DNA from: an uncultured Clostridia bacterium
GTDB taxonomy: Bacteria; Bacillota; Clostridia; Oscillospirales; Ruminococcaceae
NCBI GenBank assembly: GCA_947624745.1
Contig: CANQLR010000001.1
Location: 62,001 to 126,000, forward strand
DNA length: 64,000 bases
Reading direction: 5' to 3'
Shown here: piece by piece, positions 8,007 through 16,690 of the stretch
Layout: the number at the start of each line of letters is the position of its first letter
How positions within the stretch are numbered: position 1 is the stretch's first letter
Notes under the pieces: model-generated
The model's input: only the letters and a program-made list of their open reading frames with translations
Told to the model about the DNA's origin: nothing
Databases searched by the model: none
Program-made: the position numbers and the translations under genes

Positions 8007-8861
8007 TCAGATCGACACCGAGCATATTGCGTTAGCAATGTCGATAAGGTCGTCGCGGTCATAAAATTCGACCGTGACGGTTCCCCCGCCGTCGGGGTTT
8101 CGGTGCACCCGGCAAACCCTGCCGGTGGTGTTTTTGAGGGATATCTCGACCTCGCGGGCAGTGCTGTCGCGGGGCTTCGGCGTCTCCTCGGCGGGCTTTG
8201 CGGCGGCGTTTTTCGCGAGGTTTTCCGCCTGGCGAACCGAAAGACCCTCTCTTTTTATTCTCTCAAGCAGGGCCGCGCGGGCAGCGTCGTCCTCTACAGA
8301 CAGTAGAGCCCTCGCGTGGCCGGGCGATATGTCGCCCTTCTTTAACTGATCTAACGACTTTTGATCTAAGCTCAAAAGCCTAAGCGAGTTAGCTATCGCC
8401 GAGCGCGACCGCCCGATTATCTTCGAGAGCTCGTCCTGCGTGAGGCCGCCCTCCTCCATAAGGCTGCGGTATGCCTCGGCCTCCTCGACGGGGTTCAGGT
8501 CCTCGCGCTGCAGGTTTTCGACAAGGGCGAGCTGCTGCGTCTCCCGATCGGTCAGCTCGCGGATATAGACCGGCATTTCGTCGAGCCCGGCCATCCGCGA
8601 GGCGCGCCAACGCCTCTCGCCGGCGACTATCTGATACCCCCCGGCGGGCAGCGGCCTCACCAAAATGGGCTGCAAAACGCCGTGCGTGCGTATCGACTGC
8701 GCCAGCTCCTCGAGGGCCTTGTCGTCGAAATCGCGGCGGGGCTGGTTTTTGTTCGGCGAGATCTCGGTGATGCGCAGAAGCCGCGACTGCACCGGGTCTC
8801 CCCCGTTTTCGGAAAACAGGGCGTCGAGCCCCATTCCAAGGTCTTTTTTGCGGTTGGGCAT
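8007..8861 (-). CDS. parB: Chromosome-partitioning protein ParB (Spo0J)
   Basis: 284 residues from an ATG at 8861 preceded by GGGGGGA; the track's TTG at 8876 overlaps that RBS and is less likely. Order of parts: a short basic N-terminus (KKDLGMGLDALF), the CTPase N-domain with ISPNKNQPRRDFD, GVLQPILV and GERRWRAS (arginine-rich patch), a helix-turn-helix region (LTQDELSKIIGRSRSAIANSLRLL) that reads parS, a linker, and a C-terminal dimerisation domain. It loads on parS as a CTP-dependent clamp and recruits SMC. It is in the parA-parB operon with parS sites 1 and 2 on either side of the pair. Confidence 0.96.
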   Translation of the reverse strand: MPNRKKDLGMGLDALFSENGGDPVQSRLLRITEISPNKNQPRRDFDDKALEELAQSIRTHGVLQPILVRPLPAGGYQIVAGERRWRASRMAGLDEMPVYIRELTDRETQQLALVENLQREDLNPVEEAEAYRSLMEEGGLTQDELSKIIGRSRSAIANSLRLLSLDQKSLDQLKKGDISPGHARALLSVEDDAARAALLERIKREGLSVRQAENLAKNAAAKPAEETPKPRDSTAREVEISLKNTTGRVCRVHRNPDGGGTVTVEFYDRDDLIDIANAICSVSI

Positions 8862-8873
8862 TAAATTTCCCCC

Positions 8874-8914
8874 CAATTAGAAGATAGAATGTTAGAATGT
8901 TAGAAGATAGAGTC
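8874..8914 (-). repeat. Heptad pyrimidine tract between parA and parB
   Basis: The sense strand reads as degenerate 7-mers of the TCTATCT/TCTAACA type immediately upstream of the parB RBS. It belongs to the dispersed heptad family found in at least 14 places in the window. Confidence 0.6.
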
Positions 8915-9689
8915 AGGATTTTCGGGATTTTATGCGCTGCAAAAATTCAACGCAGAAGCTCTCGTAGGCCTCGCTCCCCCGCGACGAACGGTCGTAGTAC
9001 ATGATCGGCTTGCCGTGGCTCGGGGCCTCGGAAAGCGCGACGTTTCGCGGTATCACGGTCTCGTAGACCTCCTTCGGGAAGTACTTTTTGACCTCGGCGA
9101 CGACCTGCGCAGTGAGGTTGTAGCGCCCGACGTACATCGTAAATAGTATCCCTTCGATATACATTTTCGAGTTGTAGCCGTCCTTGATCCGCTTGATCGT
9201 GTCCATCAGCTGGACCAGACCCTCGAGGCTGTAGAACTCGCACTGGATCGGGATCAGAACCGAATCGCAGGCGGTCAGCGCGTTAAGGGTGATCAGGCTC
9301 AGCGACGGCGGGCAGTCGATCAGCATGAAATCGTAGCGCTCCTTCACCGTCAGAAGCTGCATTTTGAGCCTCACAAGGCGGTTTTCAAGGTTCGCGAGCT
9401 CTATTTCGGCGCCCGCGAGCTTTTTCGCCGAGGATATCAGCGACACGCCCTTGAACGCGGTCGGGATCACGGCGTCGGAGGCCCGGCAGCTGCCGATCAG
9501 AACCTCGTAGACCGTCTCGGTGATGCCGCGCTTGCGCACCCCGAGGCCGGTGGTGGTGTTCCCCTGCGCGTCGATGTCGACCACGAGCACCTTTTTGCCC
9601 TTTCCGCCGAGCGCCGCGGCGAGGTTCACGACCGTCGTCGACTTGCCGACGCCGCCCTTCTGGTTCGACACGGCGATTATTTTTCCCAT
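8913..9689 (-). CDS. parA: Chromosome-partitioning ATPase ParA (Soj)
   Basis: 258 residues from the ATG at 9689. The upstream ATG at 9695 sits one base from the GGGGGAG RBS, so the second start is preferred. The deviant Walker A is QKGGVGKSTT at about residues 9-18, Walker A' is VLVVDIDAQGN, and Walker B is FMLIDCPPSL. It binds ATP and non-specific DNA and is released by ParB, helping origin segregation and tuning DnaA in the Soj branch. It is the first gene of parA-parB(-serS), with a TTGCAA-17-TATACT promoter just upstream and parS site 2 beyond that. Confidence 0.96.
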   Translation of the reverse strand: MGKIIAVSNQKGGVGKSTTVVNLAAALGGKGKKVLVVDIDAQGNTTTGLGVRKRGITETVYEVLIGSCRASDAVIPTAFKGVSLISSAKKLAGAEIELANLENRLVRLKMQLLTVKERYDFMLIDCPPSLSLITLNALTACDSVLIPIQCEFYSLEGLVQLMDTIKRIKDGYNSKMYIEGILFTMYVGRYNLTAQVVAEVKKYFPKEVYETVIPRNVALSEAPSHGKPIMYYDRSSRGSEAYESFCVEFLQRIKSRKS

Positions 9690-9763
9690 TTTCATCTCCC
9701 CCTTTGGTCAGGTTTTCCTGCGGCGCGTGCGGAAAGGCTCCGCGCGGGCCAAATCTATCTCTT

Positions 9764-9792
9764 AGTATAGCAATTTTCGTTGCATATTGCAA
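9764..9792 (-). promoter_or_regulatory. Promoter of parA
   Basis: TTGCAA (9787-9792), 17-nt spacer, TATACT (9764-9769) on the minus strand. parS site 2 begins 24 bp upstream of the -35. Confidence 0.75.
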
Positions 9793-9815
9793 GGGGTTTT
9801 TGAAATTTTTTTGAA

Positions 9816-9831
9816 TGTTTCACGTGAAACA
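9816..9831. promoter_or_regulatory. parS site 2
   Basis: TGTTTCACGTGAAACA, perfect consensus, just upstream of the parA promoter. Confidence 0.95.
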
Positions 9832-9958
9832 ATTTTGAGAGCGCAACCGACGATTGCGGAAAAAGAGAAAAAAGCATTTGCCGGGTGGTAGACTTTTCTG
9901 CCGGACGGGGATATAATATCCTTAGCACGGCCGTGCAGAATAAAAAGGAGGAAGTTAT

Positions 9959-10632
9959 ATGAGCTTTGGCAAAAATTTGCAGCACCTGAGGAGGATCAGC
10001 GGAGGGATCACCCAAGAGGCTTTGGCGGAGAAGCTTAGGGTCACGAGGCAGACCGTTTCAAAATGGGAGCTTGACGAATCGACCCCCGAAATGGACAAGG
10101 CAATCGAGCTTTGGGGCTGTTCAACTGCTCTTTAGACAACCTGTTTCGCGAGGAGATGGGCGTTTGCGACGACGCGTACACCGACCTTCGCGTGGAGACC
10201 ATCCCGGGGTTTCGGTATGTAACGCACGCGGTGATCAGCAGGGCTCCCGAGGAGGACGCGATCGGCCGGGTGATCGGGATCGCCCGAGAAAACGGCGTGG
10301 AAAGCCCCCGGATCATCGGGTGGGATTTTCCATATGTTTCCTTAGAACAGATAAATGTTTACCGCATGCACGGCTATGAGGCGGCGTGGATCCTGCCCGA
10401 GGACGTAACGCCGAACGGGGTCGAGATCATGGAGCAGAGGGCTCACAAATATGCCGCGATTCACATTCCCGAGCCCTTCAACAAGCCGTTTGCGGTCATT
10501 CCGAACGCGTATAAGACGCTGGGTGAATTTATGCGTATTAACGGTTTAAAGCGGGTGGATAAGGGCGTGATCCCGTGCTTCGAGACGGAGGGGGAGAGTA
10601 TGGATGTTTATGTTGCGTGCGGGGAGGGGTAA
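9959..10632 (+). pseudogene. XRE-family regulator with GyrI-like effector domain, frameshifted
   Basis: The ATG at 9959 has an AGGAGG RBS. Frame 1 gives an HTH_3 domain (LRRISGGITQEALAEKLRVTRQTVSKWELDESTP), then stops at 10135. The next frame continues with no gap in homology: GLFNCSLDNLF, normally the end of this HTH linker, then a domain of about 150 residues typical of AraC/GyrI effector-binding folds, ending at 10632. One base lost near 10110-10118 explains both halves. This is either a recent pseudogene or a sequencing error. The intact protein would be a small-molecule-responsive DNA-binding regulator of about 220 residues. A TATAAT lies at 9912-9917 without a good -35. Confidence 0.75.
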
Positions 10633-10639
10633 TTTGGAA

Positions 10640-12160
10640 AAGACGAGAGGGGACGCTTTGTATGCGCGTGGGGCGAAGCCCCAAAGCCTATGAAATGGGC
10701 TTTGTCCGCCGTGGGAAAGGTTTGCGTTGACCTTATAAATAGCAGAAGTTTCGACAAATTGGAAGGACTTGAAAATGCTGCGACGGCGGGAATTGCGCCG
10801 AATGGCGCAATTAGGGCTTCGCCCATGCGGGAATAGCGCTTTGTGCCTCTAACGCAGTAAAGTGCAGGTCTGCACAGGCAAGTGGAGGCAGGAAAGCTGC
10901 GTTCATTTGAAAGAGTTGTGGAGAGGCACCTTGGGGCGAAGCCCCAAAGCCCATGAAATGGGCTTTGTCCGCCGTTGGAAAGGCTTGCGTTGACCTTATA
11001 AATAGCAGACAATTCGGCAAATTGGAAGGACTTGAAAATGCTGCAACGGCGGGAATTGCGCCGAATGGCGCAATTAGGGCTTCGCCCTCACTCCCTGCGC
11101 CTTGCAGAATTTCGCGATAAGCCCATGGGTTGCTAAAAGGTATTCGCTTCGCTCATGCTATTTAAAGCCCCCTCCCCTGCCCCTCCCCGATGGGGAGGGG
11201 AGCTCGACGGACTTTGGGGGAAAGTTGTAAGGGAGAGCAGGGCGAGGGCAAGCAGAAAAAGGTATTCGCTACGCGAATGCTATTTGAAGCGCCCTCCCCC
11301 GTAGGGATTTGAGCAGACTTGCAGCTATTAAGCAACCCCCTCCCGGTGGGAGGTGGCGCTCTTTGTATGCGCGTGGGAGCGAAGCCCAGGGCGGACGCGA
11401 AGCGTTCGCCTGTTCTGCCGCGCAAGCGCGGCAGAACGTGAGCCGAAGGCGAACACGAGGGTTCGCGGTGGGGGTGCTCGCGAATTGGGGCGAAGGCCCG
11501 GGGTGCGCACGGAGTGCGCACCCGCCCGCCGAGCAAGCTCGGCGGGCACGGCGGCAGCTGAGCTGCCGCCTCGGGACTTCGCCGCGCAGGGGCAGTGCTT
11601 TGTGAGCTTAACACGGTAAAGTGCGGGTCTGCAATGTAAGTAGAGGCAGGAAAGCAGCGTTCATTTACAAGGGTTGTGAAGAGGCATCTCGGGGGAGAAG
11701 CCCCAACGCTCGTGGAACGAGCGTTGTCCGCCGTCGGAGAGGTCAGCACAGTCTTTCTAAAAGCAGGAAATTTGGCATTTTACATAGCCTTGGAAATGCT
11801 GCGACGGCGGGAAGCACGCGGTAGCGTGCTTAGGGCTTCGCCATGCGGGTCAGCCGCAGCTTTGCGGTACAAAACCGTGCCGAACCTTTTGCTAAACCCA
11901 TAGTTTGGGCTGGCCCCCGGAAGGTATTCGCTTCGCTCATGCTATCTTCAGCCCCCACCCCTGCCCCTCCCCGTTTGGGGAGGGGTGGCTCGACGGAGCT
12001 CGGAGGATTGCAGGAGGGAACAGAGCTCGCTCCACCGCCGGTTCCCGCACCTCCGTTCTCTGACCTCTGATTTCTGCCCTCTGTTAGTGGCTTTCTGCTC
12101 CCCCGCAACCGCCCCGCCTTGCTAAATCGCTGCATTGCAAAACGCGTTTCCTTTCTCGAC
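10640..12160. repeat. Mosaic hairpin-repeat block 4
   Basis: No gene; the largest block. Two-hairpin elements lie at 10670-10824, 10933-11087 and 11691-11842. The last has arms CAACGCTCGT-gga-ACGAGCGTTG and AAGCACGC-ggta-GCGTGCTT, while the first two use AAAGCCCAT/ATGGGCTTT and TTGCGCC-gaa-TGGCGCAA. Three-hairpin elements lie at about 11382-11465 and 11487-11583. GGTATTCGCT...GCTCATGCTAT modules are at about 11140, 11258 and 11924. Polypurine hairpins (CCCCTCCCC-gatg-GGGGAGGGG type) occur at about 11172 and 11337. A TCTGAYY heptad tract is at 12056-12087. From 12160 to the noc promoter nothing further is recognisable. Confidence 0.8.
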
Positions 12161-12282
12161 CCGTCCCCTCCCCTTTCCTGCTTCTCCCGCAAAATTCCCG
12201 AAAAAAATTTATCGCTTCCTGACGCGGGAGGGCGGGAGGAGGCGGAGATTCCCGCTTTTTCGGGGTTTTGGGCGAAAAATTC

Positions 12283-12313
12283 TTGTGGAAATTTCGGTAG
12301 AATATGGTATAAT
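12283..12313 (+). promoter_or_regulatory. Likely promoter of noc
   Basis: TATAAT at 12308-12313 with TTGTGG at 12283-12288 (19-nt spacer, so weak -35), about 46 nt before the ATG. Confidence 0.5.
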
Positions 12314-12358
12314 TAGCTTTGGATAAGTCTACTGTCACGAAAAATAAGGAGGTTAATT

Positions 12359-13189
12359 ATGCCGGCAATCTTCACCCAAAAACGCGAAAAAACGGTCGCA
12401 AAGGTCATCGACGTGCCGGTCGAGCAGATCGCCGCGAACCCCTACCAGCCCCGCGCCGAATTCGTCGAGACCGAGCTTCTGAGCCTCGCCGCAAGCATAA
12501 AGGCCGACGGGATACTTCAGCCCCTCTCGGTCCGCCAAAAGGGCGAGAGGTTCGAGCTCATCGCCGGGGAAAGGCGGCTGCGGGCGGCGATCCTCGCGGG
12601 CCTGAAATCCGTCCCCTGCATCGTCTGCGACGTTTCAGACCGCACCTCGGCGCTTCTTTCGCTCGTCGAAAATATCCAGAGAAAGGACCTCGGTTTTTTT
12701 GAGGAGGCGGACGCAATCGCCCGGCTCATCGACTTCTACGGCATGACTCAGGAGGACGCGGCGCTGCGGCTCGGCTATGCGCAGTCTACCCTCGCGAACA
12801 AGCTTCGGCTTCGCAAGCTTACGGCCGAGGAGCGCGCGATGATCACCGAAGCGGGGCTCACCGAACGCCACGCAAGGGCGCTTTTACGGCTCCCCGAGGG
12901 CGAAAAACGCGTCGAGGCGATACGGAAAATTTCTCGGGGGAGGCTCAACGTCGAATCCACCGAAAGGCTCATCGACACGATGATCGAACGCGAACACTAC
13001 CGCGAGCGGATCCGCAAGGGAAGCGCCATTTTTCGGGATCTGCGGCTGTTCATGAACACCGTCAACAAGGCCGTCGAGACCATGCAGATCGCCGGCGTGG
13101 CGGTCAACGTCGACAAAAAGGAGCGCGACGGCGTGCTCGATTATCATATCATGATCCCGCTCGAGAAGGGGGAGGGGGAGGGCAATTGA
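12359..13189 (+). CDS. noc: Nucleoid occlusion protein-like ParB paralogue (Noc)
   Basis: 276 residues; AAGGAGG precedes the ATG. It has the ParB/Noc fold: PVEQIAANPYQPRAEF, GILQPLSVRQKG, GERRLRAA, SLVENIQRKDL, an HTH (MTQEDAALRLGYAQSTLANKLRLRKL) and ERHARALLRL. A diverged C-terminal domain follows. In Firmicutes the second ParB encoded beside rsmG/mnmG is normally Noc, which binds its own palindromes and blocks division over the nucleoid. The N-terminus (MPAIFTQKREKTVAKV) lacks the GLGMGLDALF-type ParA-stimulating leader of ParB, which fits Noc. It is transcribed toward rsmG, which is unusual since noc is often collinear. No consensus Noc site is visible in the window. Confidence 0.82.
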   Translation: MPAIFTQKREKTVAKVIDVPVEQIAANPYQPRAEFVETELLSLAASIKADGILQPLSVRQKGERFELIAGERRLRAAILAGLKSVPCIVCDVSDRTSALLSLVENIQRKDLGFFEEADAIARLIDFYGMTQEDAALRLGYAQSTLANKLRLRKLTAEERAMITEAGLTERHARALLRLPEGEKRVEAIRKISRGRLNVESTERLIDTMIEREHYRERIRKGSAIFRDLRLFMNTVNKAVETMQIAGVAVNVDKKERDGVLDYHIMIPLEKGEGEGN

Positions 13190-13194
13190 TATGG

Positions 13195-14125
13195 TAGGAT
13201 AGGGGGCGGGCGAAGCCCCGAGGCGCCCCGGAGGGCGCCTGTTCTGCCGCGCTCGTCGTCGCGGACTACGTATCGTTCGCGACGGCATTCTATAAACCGA
13301 AATATGCCGTCGCTCATTCACTCCGTCGACAGAAGCGATTGCTTTTCCGCAAGACAACCGAACCGGTAATTTAACAACGCGATTAAAACTCTTTGAGCCG
13401 ACCGAGGCAATCGTTGTCGCCGAGGGAAGGCGAAAAGATAGTTTTAACGCTTTGTTTAGTAAGGGCAGTCGAGCGGCAAAAAGCAACGCTTACTGTTACC
13501 TCCTCTTCCCCACAAAGTCTTACGACTTTGCGGGACCCCTATGTGGCAGAACGTGAGCCGAAGGCGAACACGGGGGGTCGCAACGGGGCTGGCTCAAGGC
13601 GGGGGCGAAGCCCCAAAGCCCATTTCATGGGCTTTGGGGCTTCGCCCCCGTTTCGTGCCGCTCCAACACCCTTGCTAAACCACCCGTTTTCAGGCCTCTA
13701 CTTTCATGTGCAGACCCGCACTTTACTGCGTTAATGTCTCAAATCTCTGACCCCGCGCGGCGAAGCCCCGAGGCGGCAGCTCCGCTGCCGCCGTGCCCGC
13801 CGAGCTTGCTCGGCTGGCGGGTGCGCACACCGTGCGCACCCCGGGACTTTGCCCCAGTCCGCAAGCAGCCCCCACCGCGAAGCCCCGTGTGAGCCTTCGG
13901 CTCACGTTCTGCCGCGCAAGCGCGGCAGAACAGGCGGCAGTTCCACTGCCGCCTCGGGGCTTCGCCCCGCACTCGCATACAAATCGCCCCCTCCCACCGG
14001 GAGGGGGCTGCTGCATATCTATAGGTTTACTCAAAGCCTTGGAGGGGGTGGGCGCTTAAATAGTATGAGCGAGAGCGAATACCTTACAGCGCCTCGCCCT
14101 TACCTTGCTCCCCCTTACAGCTTTT
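13195..14125. repeat. Mosaic hairpin-repeat block 5
   Basis: No gene. It holds repeat family C copy 1 (about 13252-13476) and a compact element at 13602-13650, where GGGGGCGAAGCCCC and GGGGCTTCGCCCCC directly enclose AAAGCCCAT-ttc-ATGGGCTTT. Two three-hairpin elements lie at 13759-13853 and 13878-13967. The second has arms GTGAGCC-ttc-GGCTCAC, TTCTGCCGCGC-aa-GCGCGGCAGAA and GGCGGCAGT-tcc-ACTGCCGCC. A polypurine hairpin is at about 13990 and an inverted GCTCATGCTAT-type module at about 14060-14090. Confidence 0.8.
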
Positions 14126-14142
14126 CCTCAAGGTCCGACGGG

Positions 14143-14796
14143 CTACCCCCTCTCCACCCCCACCACGGTCCTTCCGTCGCCGTTCGGGAGGGTGTACTTT
14201 TTTGCAAAAACGACCCGGCCCCCGTACCGTTTCAGCGCATTTTCCGCCGCGGCTATCTCCTCCGCGCAGTCGCCGCCCTTGAGCGCCAAAAGCACCCCGC
14301 CCGGCCTCAGAAGCGGCAGGCACCACCCCGCGAGCCGCTCGAGCCGCGACACCGCCCGCGCCGTCACAAAGTCAAACCTCGCGCGAAGCTCCCCCCGGCC
14401 CATGTCCTCCGCGCGGGCGTGAATGCAGGCCGCCTCGAGCCCGAGCTCCGCAGTCAGCTCCCGCAAAAAGTTTACCCGCTTATTTAAACTGTCGAGCAGC
14501 GTGAGCGAAATGTCCGGCCGGAAGATCTTCATCGGCACCCCCGGGAACCCCGCGCCGCTGCCGACGTCGCAAAGGCTCGCGCCCTGCGGAATGTCCACCA
14601 TCGTGAGGGGCAGAACGCTGTCCAAAAAGTGCTTTTCCGCGATGCCGCGCGGGTCGGTTATCGCTGTGAGGTTGAATTTTTTGTTGGTTTCCACCAAAAT
14701 TTCGGCATACTTTTTGAGCATACCGTAGATTTTTTCGTCCAGTTCTATCCCCCGAGAGGCGAAAAGCCACCTCATTTCGTTAAACTCTAAAAGCAT
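14143..14796 (-). CDS. rsmG: 16S rRNA (guanine-527-N7)-methyltransferase
   Basis: 217 residues. The SAM-binding Rossmann core shows LCDVGSGAGFPGVPMKIFRPDI (motif I), LLDSLNKRVNFLREL (post I) and FDFVTARAVSRLERLAGWCLPLLRPGGVLLALKG (motifs IV-V), all diagnostic of RsmG. It methylates G527 of 16S rRNA. It is the last gene of the mnmE-mnmG-rsmG group, with its ATG 2 nt past the mnmG stop, so translational coupling is likely. Its 3' end is followed directly by a repeat block. Confidence 0.96.
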   Translation of the reverse strand: MLLEFNEMRWLFASRGIELDEKIYGMLKKYAEILVETNKKFNLTAITDPRGIAEKHFLDSVLPLTMVDIPQGASLCDVGSGAGFPGVPMKIFRPDISLTLLDSLNKRVNFLRELTAELGLEAACIHARAEDMGRGELRARFDFVTARAVSRLERLAGWCLPLLRPGGVLLALKGGDCAEEIAAAENALKRYGGRVVFAKKYTLPNGDGRTVVGVERG

Positions 14797-14797
14797 T

Positions 14798-16675
14798 TTA
14801 TACCTGCCTGTTCTGCTCGAGCCAAATCAAAAGCACCGAAATGTCGGCGGGGTTCACCCCCGAAATGCGCGAGGCCTGACCCAAGCTTCGCGGGCGGATC
14901 TTCCCCAGCTTTTCCGCCGCCTCGAGCCGCAGCCCCCGTATCGCCGAATAGTCGATATCCTCCGGCAGAAGCCTGTTTTCGAGCCTTGCCATCTTCTCGA
15001 CCTGCTCCTGCTGGAGCTTAATGTACCCCTCGTATTTTATGCGGATCTCCGCCTCCTCCCAGACCTCCCGCGGAAGCTCGGGGCGGGTAGCATCGAACGG
15101 CGCGAGGTCCGCCCAGCCGATCTGCGGGCGCTTCAAAAGCCGCTCGATCGCGGTCGCCTCGGTTATCGGCGATGTTTCACGTGAAACCAAAAGCGCGTTC
15201 AGCTCCGTTGTCGGGGGGAGCTTCGTTTTTTGCAGGCGCTTCGTCTCCTCCTCGATATCGTTAAGCTTTTTAAGAAATTTTTGATACCTCTCCTCGCTTA
15301 TAAGCCCTATTTTTCGGCCTATCGGGGTGAGGCGCTCGTCCGCGTTATCCTCGCGTAAAAGAAGCCGGTACTCGCTCCGTGAGGTCATCATTCTGTACGG
15401 GTCGGACACGCCCTTCGTCACGAGATCGTCTATAAGCGTGCCGATGTAGGACGACGAGCGCGGCAGCACGACCTCCTCGCGCCCCAAAAGCTTCATCGCG
15501 GCGTTTATCCCCGCCAAAAGCCCCTGCGCGGCGGCCTCCTCATAGCCCGAGGTGCCGTTGAACTGCCCCGCGCCGTAAAGCCCCGGGACCGCCTTGAATT
15601 CGAGCGTCGGTTTGAGCTCGCGGCTGTCGCAGCAGTCGTACTCGATGGCGTAGGCGTTCCGCATAATCTCGACCCGCTCTAACCCCTCGATGGTGTGCAG
15701 AAATTCGAGCTGGACATCCTCGGGGAGCGAGCTCGACATGCCCTGAAGGTAGTACTCGTCGGTGTCGAGTCCCATCGGCTCGATGAAGAGCTGGTGGCGC
15801 GGCTTGTCAGAAAACCGCACGATTTTGTCCTCGATGGACGGACAGTATCTCGGCCCGACCCCCTCGATCCTCCCCGAATAAAGCGGCGAGCGGTCGAGGT
15901 TTTTAAGTATCACCTCGTGGGTTTTTTTGTTGGTATAGCCGATGTAGCAGCTGACCGTGTTTTTCAGCTCTCCCCCCGTTTCAAAGGAAAAGGGCGAAAT
16001 TTCGGGGTCTCCGTCCTGTTTTTCGAGCTTAGAAAAATCTATCGAGCGCTTATGCACCCTCGCGGGGGTGCCGGTCTTGAATCGCCTGAGAGTTATCCCG
16101 AGGCTTTTTAAGCTCTCCGAAAGCCCGGTCGAGGGGAGAGAGTGGTCGGGCCCCGACTCGTAAGATGTCTCCCCCACGTGGACAACTCCCTTAAGATACG
16201 TCCCGGTGCAAACTATCGCCGCGCGGCAGGAATAAACGCTCCCAAGCTTCGTTTTCACGCCCGAGACCGCGCCGTCTTCAAGAAGGATCTCGACCACCTC
16301 GCCCTGATGGATCTCTAAGTTCGGCTCGCTCTCCAAAATTTTCTTGACGTGCGCGTGGTACCTCACCCGGTCGGCCTGGACGCGGTGAGAGTGCACTGCA
16401 GGCCCCTTTCCGCGGTTCAAAACGCGGCTTTGAAGAAACGTCGCGTCCGCGGCCTTGCCCATCTCCCCGCCGAGCGCGTCTATTTCGCGGACGAGGTGCC
16501 CCTTCGCGGTCCCGCCGATCGAGGGGTTGCAGGGCATGTTCGCGATCGAGTCGAGCGAGATGGTGAAAAGCGCCGTTTTCAGCCCCAACCGCGCGCAGGC
16601 GAGGGCAGCCTCGACCCCGGCGTGCCCCGCTCCGATTATCGCCGCGTCGAAGGCGGCCAAAGCTTTTTGAGCCAT
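14798..16675 (-). CDS. mnmG: tRNA uridine-34 5-carboxymethylaminomethyl modification enzyme
   Basis: 625 residues, full length. The N-terminal FAD site is [41 protein letters not shown], the cysteine-bearing motifs and the C-terminal helical MnmE-binding domain ([12 protein letters not shown] ... [21 protein letters not shown]-like) are present. With MnmE it installs the cmnm5 group on wobble uridine. RBS AAGGAG. It is in the mnmE-mnmG-rsmG transcript. A near-perfect parS (15/16) is embedded in the coding sequence at 15173-15188. Confidence 0.97.
   Translation of the reverse strand: MAQKALAAFDAAIIGAGHAGVEAALACARLGLKTALFTISLDSIANMPCNPSIGGTAKGHLVREIDALGGEMGKAADATFLQSRVLNRGKGPAVHSHRVQADRVRYHAHVKKILESEPNLEIHQGEVVEILLEDGAVSGVKTKLGSVYSCRAAIVCTGTYLKGVVHVGETSYESGPDHSLPSTGLSESLKSLGITLRRFKTGTPARVHKRSIDFSKLEKQDGDPEISPFSFETGGELKNTVSCYIGYTNKKTHEVILKNLDRSPLYSGRIEGVGPRYCPSIEDKIVRFSDKPRHQLFIEPMGLDTDEYYLQGMSSSLPEDVQLEFLHTIEGLERVEIMRNAYAIEYDCCDSRELKPTLEFKAVPGLYGAGQFNGTSGYEEAAAQGLLAGINAAMKLLGREEVVLPRSSSYIGTLIDDLVTKGVSDPYRMMTSRSEYRLLLREDNADERLTPIGRKIGLISEERYQKFLKKLNDIEEETKRLQKTKLPPTTELNALLVSRETSPITEATAIERLLKRPQIGWADLAPFDATRPELPREVWEEAEIRIKYEGYIKLQQEQVEKMARLENRLLPEDIDYSAIRGLRLEAAEKLGKIRPRSLGQASRISGVNPADISVLLIWLEQNRQV
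15173..15188. promoter_or_regulatory. parS-like site 3, inside mnmG
   Basis: TGTTTCACGTGAAACC matches parS at 15 of 16 positions. Coding-sequence parS sites are known near other Firmicute origins. Confidence 0.75.
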
Positions 16676-16690
16676 AGTAAAACTCCTTAA

